Below, in pieces: positions 7,653 to 11,159 of a stretch of 11,159 nucleotides of DNA. The DNA is from an uncultured Collinsella sp. (GTDB lineage Bacteria; Actinomycetota; Coriobacteriia; Coriobacteriales; Coriobacteriaceae), in contig CABSMZ010000048.1 in assembly GCA_902478875.1 (NCBI GenBank), forward strand, positions 1-11,159, given 5' to 3'. Under the pieces are notes generated by a model. The model was given only the letters and a program-made list of their open reading frames with translations. It searched no databases and was not told the DNA's origin. The stretch's first letter is position 1; each line of letters starts with the position of its first letter. The translations under genes and the position numbers were made by a program.

Positions 7653-7881
7653 CCCGGTGGGCAAAAAATGGCAAATATGAGTACTGTCATAAATTTAGTA
7701 ACAGCAAAATTACGCTGAAATTGCCCGCTTCCACCGATTTCAAGCTCCATAAAGCCCCGAATCGTCGTGTTTAGGGGGGGTGAATATACTAAAACTCAGT
7801 CAATTGGTCTTAGATACTTCTCAAATGATATGAGACTAACCGAGCAACAGTACTCATATTTGCCATTTTTTGCCCACCGGG
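7653..7881. repeat. MITE-like element with perfect 35-bp inverted ends
   Basis: Bases 7653-7687 and 7847-7881 are perfect reverse complements over 35 bp; each outer end is CCCGGTGGGC followed by six A's (or the complement), then ATGGC and a run to GTACTGT. The match resumes weakly inside: after 7 unmatched bases each arm continues with TTAGT/ACTAA (7695-7699 and 7835-7839). The 159-bp interior is AT-rich with a G7 run at 7774-7780 and no gene. No target-site duplication is visible at the edges (left flank GCGGTA, right flank CCTGAA). It could be a non-autonomous mobile element, two opposed protein-binding sites, or a replication or recombination site; sequence alone does not decide. Confidence 0.8.
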
Positions 7882-8090
7882 CCTGAATGAGGTCCGCTCT
7901 TTACGCCTCCGGCTACCCATATGACCGCAAACCCTGATTATCAAGGGCCGTCGCGCGCCTTGGCATCGACCGAAAGCCGCTCGCAGAATAATCCCTTGCC
8001 ATTAGCAAACTTGAATCGAAATTACATATCCCAAAAAGCCGTAATGCCGTACCCTCGTCTCAACAACTCCAATACAAGGACGGCATTCAA

Positions 8091-11075
8091 ATGGGCAACG
8101 CCATGCATCAATACGCCCTCTTTGGGACCGCACAATTTAAATACGATCAGACGATCACACATATATCGGACCAACACCGACAAATCGTCATTTGTAACAA
8201 CGGTTCAGACGTACGCTACGCAACGCTAGAAGAGTGGGAAGAAGCTGGCGCTTTGTTCGATGAACGAGCGCAAATCGAGGGCATAGTTACCAGCGCGAGT
8301 CCAGCGCGCGACAAACTCGAGCTCTTTCGCAATCTTTTTACCGGCCGCAAAGATGTGCACGCTCACGGGTATCGCAGAAAAGACGGGGGCATCGGCTATA
8401 CACCTGCCTGTGCAAATGAATGGAAGCCAGGCATTTGTCCCAAAGCAAGCCATCAGAGAATTAAATGCGCAGAATGTCGCAGCCGCACATTCCTGGAGCT
8501 GAACGATGCCGCCATTATCGCCCATTTCAAAGGCAGCGACGACAGGCTCCGGGACGTCATAGGGCAATATGTTCTCGACAAAAACTGCAACACAAATGTC
8601 CTTGTCATTGATTTTGACAAAGCCGATTGGAAAGAAGCGACAAATGCTATCAGGCTTGTCGTAAGAAACCATGGAATTAACGCTGCGGTCGAGCGATCAA
8701 GGTCGGGTAACGGCGCGCATATCTGGTTTTTCTTCCTAGAACCTATGAACGCAAAGACAGCACGAGATTTCGGCAGCTGCCTTATCGCCGAAGCAGCGGC
8801 ACTCAACAAGACAATCACCTTCGAAGCCTTTGACCGAATGATACCCGCGCAGTCCACCATTCCTGAGGGCGGCTTTGGAAATCTCGTTGCGCTGCCCTTT
8901 CAGGGAAAAGCGCAGCGGGAAGGAAACAGCGTATTTGTTGACGAACGGTTCGAGCCCTTTCCCGACCAATGGCTTTACCTTTCGCAAATCCAACTAATCT
9001 CGCGTGCGACGGTGGATCGTCTGATCGAGGGCACCGAAAACAAACCGCTTGGAATAGCAACAGCTGCAGCGACAAACAAAACCAGGCGCAATGTCCAAAA
9101 GCCACGAAAGCGGCTCCCGCTCACGCCACGAGACTTCCCATCGAACCTGCCCGTCACACAAGCCGATATGCTCTACATCCCCGAAAAGTCTCTGAGCCCG
9201 GCAGCCCAAATGGAAGTCCGCAGACTTGCGACATTTGCCAACCCGGAGTTCTTCCGCGCGCAATCTATGCATCAATCAATATTCGGCAAACCGCGACTCA
9301 TAGACCTCAGCGAACTTAGAGATGGCCGCGTCGCGATTCCTAGAGGCTGCAAAGCCCAACTTGACCAGTTGATTCAAGAAGCCCGCGTTACTGCCGATTA
9401 TTCAGACGAACGCAGCACGGGCAATCCAATTGAGATGGCATTCAAAGGGACCCTTCATCCCGAACAGCAAATTGCCGCCGACCAGATGCTTAAATACGAA
9501 GACGGAATCATGTCTGCACCAACGGGCTTCGGTAAAACCGTCATCGGAGCTTATCTTATTGCCGCCGTTGGTCTTACGGCGCTCGTCATTGTTCCAAAGA
9601 CTGCGCTCATAACCCAATGGAAATCGCAGCTCGAACGATTTCTCGACATTACGGACACCAGAGAGCCGGTCCGAACGCCAAAAGGACGAATCAGCAAAAA
9701 GCAACCTCCCCTTATTGGGCAAATCGGAGGGGGCAAAACCGCCGTCAGCGGCCTTATTGACGTTGCTTCCTTTCAGTCGCTATCTGGCAAAGACTCCCAA
9801 ACCGGGGAGCCGATAGTTAAGGACCTTGTTCGTAATTACGGCCTCATTATCTGCGACGAATGCCACCATGCTGCCGCGCCACAGCTCGAGCTCGTCCTCA
9901 AGTCCGCTCCAGCCAAATATGTATATGGCCTCTCCGCGACACCCGAGCGCTCCGACGGACTCACGCGGGCGCTCTCGATGCTCTGCGGCCCGCTTCGCTA
10001 TGTCATCGATCCAAAAACGCAGGCAATTCAGCAGGGCATCCAGCGCATCGTGCGACCGAGATTTACCGGCATTCGACTATCCGCCTACGAGCCGGATGCA
10101 AGCTTCAATCAGATTCTCGATCTGCTGTGTGCACATGCGACAAGAAACGAATTGATTGTCGATGACGCCCTCGAAGCAGCGTCAAACGGTCGGCATCCGC
10201 TCATACTATCCAAAAGGAAAAAGCATGCTGAGGAACTGTTCAGGTTGCTTAATGATCGCAGACACGAGCCCATACTCTTAACCGGAGAAATCGGCGCCAA
10301 AGAAAGAAAAGCGATACTGAACAGTCTTCCCGGCTTGGAGCATGAACATCGAATCATCGTCGCCACCGAAAGCCTTCTGAGCGAGGGCTTCGATCTGTCC
10401 TACCTTGACACCCTATTCATTGCCACGCCGATATCTTGGGACGGCAGCGTAACGCAGCAGGTGGGCAGACTGCATAGAAGCCACGAGGGCAAGCAACAGG
10501 TTGAGATATTCGACTACATTGACCTGTCGATACCCATGCTCGCCCGCATGTACCAGAAGAGACTCAAGACGTACGCCAAGCTGGGGTACGAAATTTATTC
10601 AGCAGAGGACAGTGAGCAACCCGATTACAACATTCTCATAGAGCCGGCAAACGCTATTGAGGCATTTATTAAAGACATCACCGGTGCCACAAAGAGCGCC
10701 TTCATAGCCGCATCCTACGCATCCGCCGCATGCCTCACGAAACTCACCGCCACACTCGCAGGCGCAGCCGCCCGTGGGATTACCCTTGAGATTTATGTTG
10801 CCTCAACTCCGCGCGATGACGCGAAAGCGATTTTTGCTGAGATGAACGTCGACTATTCCGTCAAGGCCAAAGGGCGGCTGTGCGCGGCCGTGATTGACGA
10901 GGAAACTGTCTGGTACGGGACTATCCCGTTGCTGGCATTCCCCAAGAAAGAAGACTGCAGTATCCGTTTCAAAAGCAACGAAGTCGCCGCTGAGTTTTTG
11001 AGCGAAATCCAGCAACGAGGAGAACCGGGGGTCGCAGCAACGAACGGGGCACCCCTATCAGTAGCGGTGAAATAG
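8091..11075 (+). CDS. Zinc-AEP primase / SF2 helicase / PLD-like fusion protein
   Basis: A 994-residue multidomain protein. Residues 70-300 form an archaeo-eukaryotic primase (AEP)-type domain: a four-cysteine zinc site (C107, C116, C126, C129, in PACANEWKPGIC then KCAEC), the catalytic acid pair DFD (174-176), the nucleotide-binding SGNGAHIW loop (205-212, H210) and the FDRM...GGFGNLVALPFQG block (247-272). Residues 450-815 are an SF2 helicase: HPEQQ (456-460), Walker A APTGFGKT (476-483), DECHH (589-593), LSATPER (614-620), ATESLLSEGFD (758-768) and QQVGRLHR (789-796). Residues 852-972 resemble a PLD-family domain, but the HxKx4D motif reads R-L-C-A-A-V-I-D (929-936), so nuclease activity is doubtful. 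I recall such AEP-helicase proteins being described as parts of DNA conflict (TOTE) or mobile systems; this is from memory. Start: AAGGA (8076-8080) lies 10 bases before ATG 8091. Codons are clearly AT-richer than in neighbours. The last codons and stop come from repeat copy 3. No partner gene is visible before the window ends. Confidence 0.9.
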   Translation: MGNAMHQYALFGTAQFKYDQTITHISDQHRQIVICNNGSDVRYATLEEWEEAGALFDERAQIEGIVTSASPARDKLELFRNLFTGRKDVHAHGYRRKDGGIGYTPACANEWKPGICPKASHQRIKCAECRSRTFLELNDAAIIAHFKGSDDRLRDVIGQYVLDKNCNTNVLVIDFDKADWKEATNAIRLVVRNHGINAAVERSRSGNGAHIWFFFLEPMNAKTARDFGSCLIAEAAALNKTITFEAFDRMIPAQSTIPEGGFGNLVALPFQGKAQREGNSVFVDERFEPFPDQWLYLSQIQLISRATVDRLIEGTENKPLGIATAAATNKTRRNVQKPRKRLPLTPRDFPSNLPVTQADMLYIPEKSLSPAAQMEVRRLATFANPEFFRAQSMHQSIFGKPRLIDLSELRDGRVAIPRGCKAQLDQLIQEARVTADYSDERSTGNPIEMAFKGTLHPEQQIAADQMLKYEDGIMSAPTGFGKTVIGAYLIAAVGLTALVIVPKTALITQWKSQLERFLDITDTREPVRTPKGRISKKQPPLIGQIGGGKTAVSGLIDVASFQSLSGKDSQTGEPIVKDLVRNYGLIICDECHHAAAPQLELVLKSAPAKYVYGLSATPERSDGLTRALSMLCGPLRYVIDPKTQAIQQGIQRIVRPRFTGIRLSAYEPDASFNQILDLLCAHATRNELIVDDALEAASNGRHPLILSKRKKHAEELFRLLNDRRHEPILLTGEIGAKERKAILNSLPGLEHEHRIIVATESLLSEGFDLSYLDTLFIATPISWDGSVTQQVGRLHRSHEGKQQVEIFDYIDLSIPMLARMYQKRLKTYAKLGYEIYSAEDSEQPDYNILIEPANAIEAFIKDITGATKSAFIAASYASAACLTKLTATLAGAAARGITLEIYVASTPRDDAKAIFAEMNVDYSVKAKGRLCAAVIDEETVWYGTIPLLAFPKKEDCSIRFKSNEVAAEFLSEIQQRGEPGVAATNGAPLSVAVK

Positions 11076-11086
11076 GGGCTGTTTTT
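11052..11086 (+). terminator. Possible terminator overlapping the primase-helicase stop codon
   Basis: CCCCTAT (11052-11058) pairs perfectly with ATAGGGG (11072-11078) around a 13-base loop, followed by CTG and TTTTT (11082-11086). The TAG stop (11073-11075) is inside the right arm. Weak-to-moderate evidence because the loop is large and the arms only 7 bp; the inner GGCC-AATC-GGCC hairpin follows immediately. Confidence 0.4.
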
Positions 11087-11104
11087 GGCCAATCGGCCGC
11101 AAAT
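11059..11104. repeat. Hairpin repeat, copy 3 (partial, right arm missing)
   Basis: Bases 11059-11104 match copy 2 at 41 of 46 positions (CAGT[T/A]GCGGTGAAATAGGG and onward to GCAAAT). After GCAAAT the sequence diverges and the complementary right arm is absent. The inner hairpin is GGCC-AATC-GGCC, versus GGCT-TATC-AGCC in copy 2, a compensated base pair. It lies in the same orientation as copy 2 and overlaps the end of the primase-helicase gene. Confidence 0.85.
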
Positions 11105-11159
11105 GGGGGTGCGGACGATTTCTTGGACCGCGCCTAGGCGTATCCAAGCTTCCTGCGGT
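11105..11159. other. Tail of window with a small palindrome
   Basis: Nothing coding is recognised in the last 55 bases. CTTGGA (11122-11127) and TCCAAG (11143-11148) flank the perfect palindrome CGCCTAGGCG (11131-11140), forming a possible hairpin without a U-run. Too short to interpret. Confidence 0.35.

Larger units (their letters stand above)
7484..8090. other. Long non-coding region before the primase-helicase
   Basis: This 607-bp gap holds hairpin repeat copy 2 (7496-7564), 88 bases of unassigned sequence, the 229-bp palindromic element (7653-7881) and about 209 bases of leader for the downstream gene. Small frames that cross it have no recognisable start region or composition and run through the repeats, so I call no gene. 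It contains AT-rich patches unlike the flanking genes, and no clear promoter could be placed. Confidence 0.6.

Noticed and set aside
7568..7774. Small plus-strand frame of 68 codons running through the palindromic element
   Set aside because: It crosses the left inverted arm, has no Shine-Dalgarno and no recognisable feature.
7641..7893. Target-site duplication flanking the palindromic element
   Set aside because: Flanks (GCGGTA on the left, CCTGAA on the right) share no direct repeat of 2 or more bases at the junctions, so transposition is not demonstrated.
7921..8229. 102-codon frame overlapping the primase-helicase start
   Set aside because: Low-complexity Asn/Thr/Ser/Pro composition, no clear ribosome site, and it overlaps the real gene in another frame by about 140 bases.
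9726..9740. GGGKT at residues 546-550 as a second Walker A
   Set aside because: It lacks the hydrophobic strand and GxxxxGK[ST] spacing and lies between helicase motifs Ia and II. It is more likely the family's conserved GQIGGGK loop; the real Walker A is at 476-483.
4223..11104. CRISPR array
   Set aside because: The repeats are palindromic, thousands of bases apart and not regularly spaced; no cas gene is present.

Overview
The window looks like a contig end from a high-GC actinobacterium, most likely class Coriobacteriia (Collinsella-like). This is an inference from the GC-rich coding style, a twin-arginine lipoprotein PstS and the gene set; no rRNA or tRNA is present to settle it. The first 44 bases are not biological: they are an untrimmed Illumina Nextera (Tn5) adapter with its i7 index, so the contig really begins at base 45, inside the first gene.

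Bases 45-4312 run on the minus strand. They hold the 36-codon N-terminus of an ABC-F-type ATPase cut by the contig end, then a compact phosphate-uptake operon read pstS-pstC-pstA-pstB. The operon has overlapping or tightly spaced genes, a rho-independent terminator after pstB, and a candidate PHO-box-like direct repeat upstream of pstS. No phoU or two-component system lies next to it here. Bases 4313-6466 (minus) carry an M20 dipeptidase preceded by a HAD phosphatase, probably co-transcribed. Bases 6623-7483 (plus) carry a DegV/FakB fatty-acid-binding protein, divergent from the HAD gene across a short region rich in TTGA/TTCAA inverted repeats.

From about 7484 the character changes. A 607-bp non-coding stretch contains a 69-bp hairpin repeat and a 229-bp element bounded by a perfect 35-bp inverted repeat. 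It leads into a large, AT-richer gene (8091-11075) encoding a 994-residue fusion of a zinc-containing archaeo-eukaryotic-type primase (AEP), an SF2 helicase and a C-terminal phospholipase-D-like domain with an eroded HKD motif. This is the most interesting item: the architecture resembles the AEP-helicase proteins that have been linked to DNA conflict or mobile elements.

The same hairpin repeat occurs three times (4223, 7496, 11059), each at the 3' end of a gene. Its stems show compensatory base changes. The third copy, which is partial, supplies the last codons and stop codon of the primase-helicase gene. Two same-orientation copies therefore bracket the palindromic element plus the primase-helicase, consistent with a cassette gained by insertion or recombination, although no target duplication is visible.
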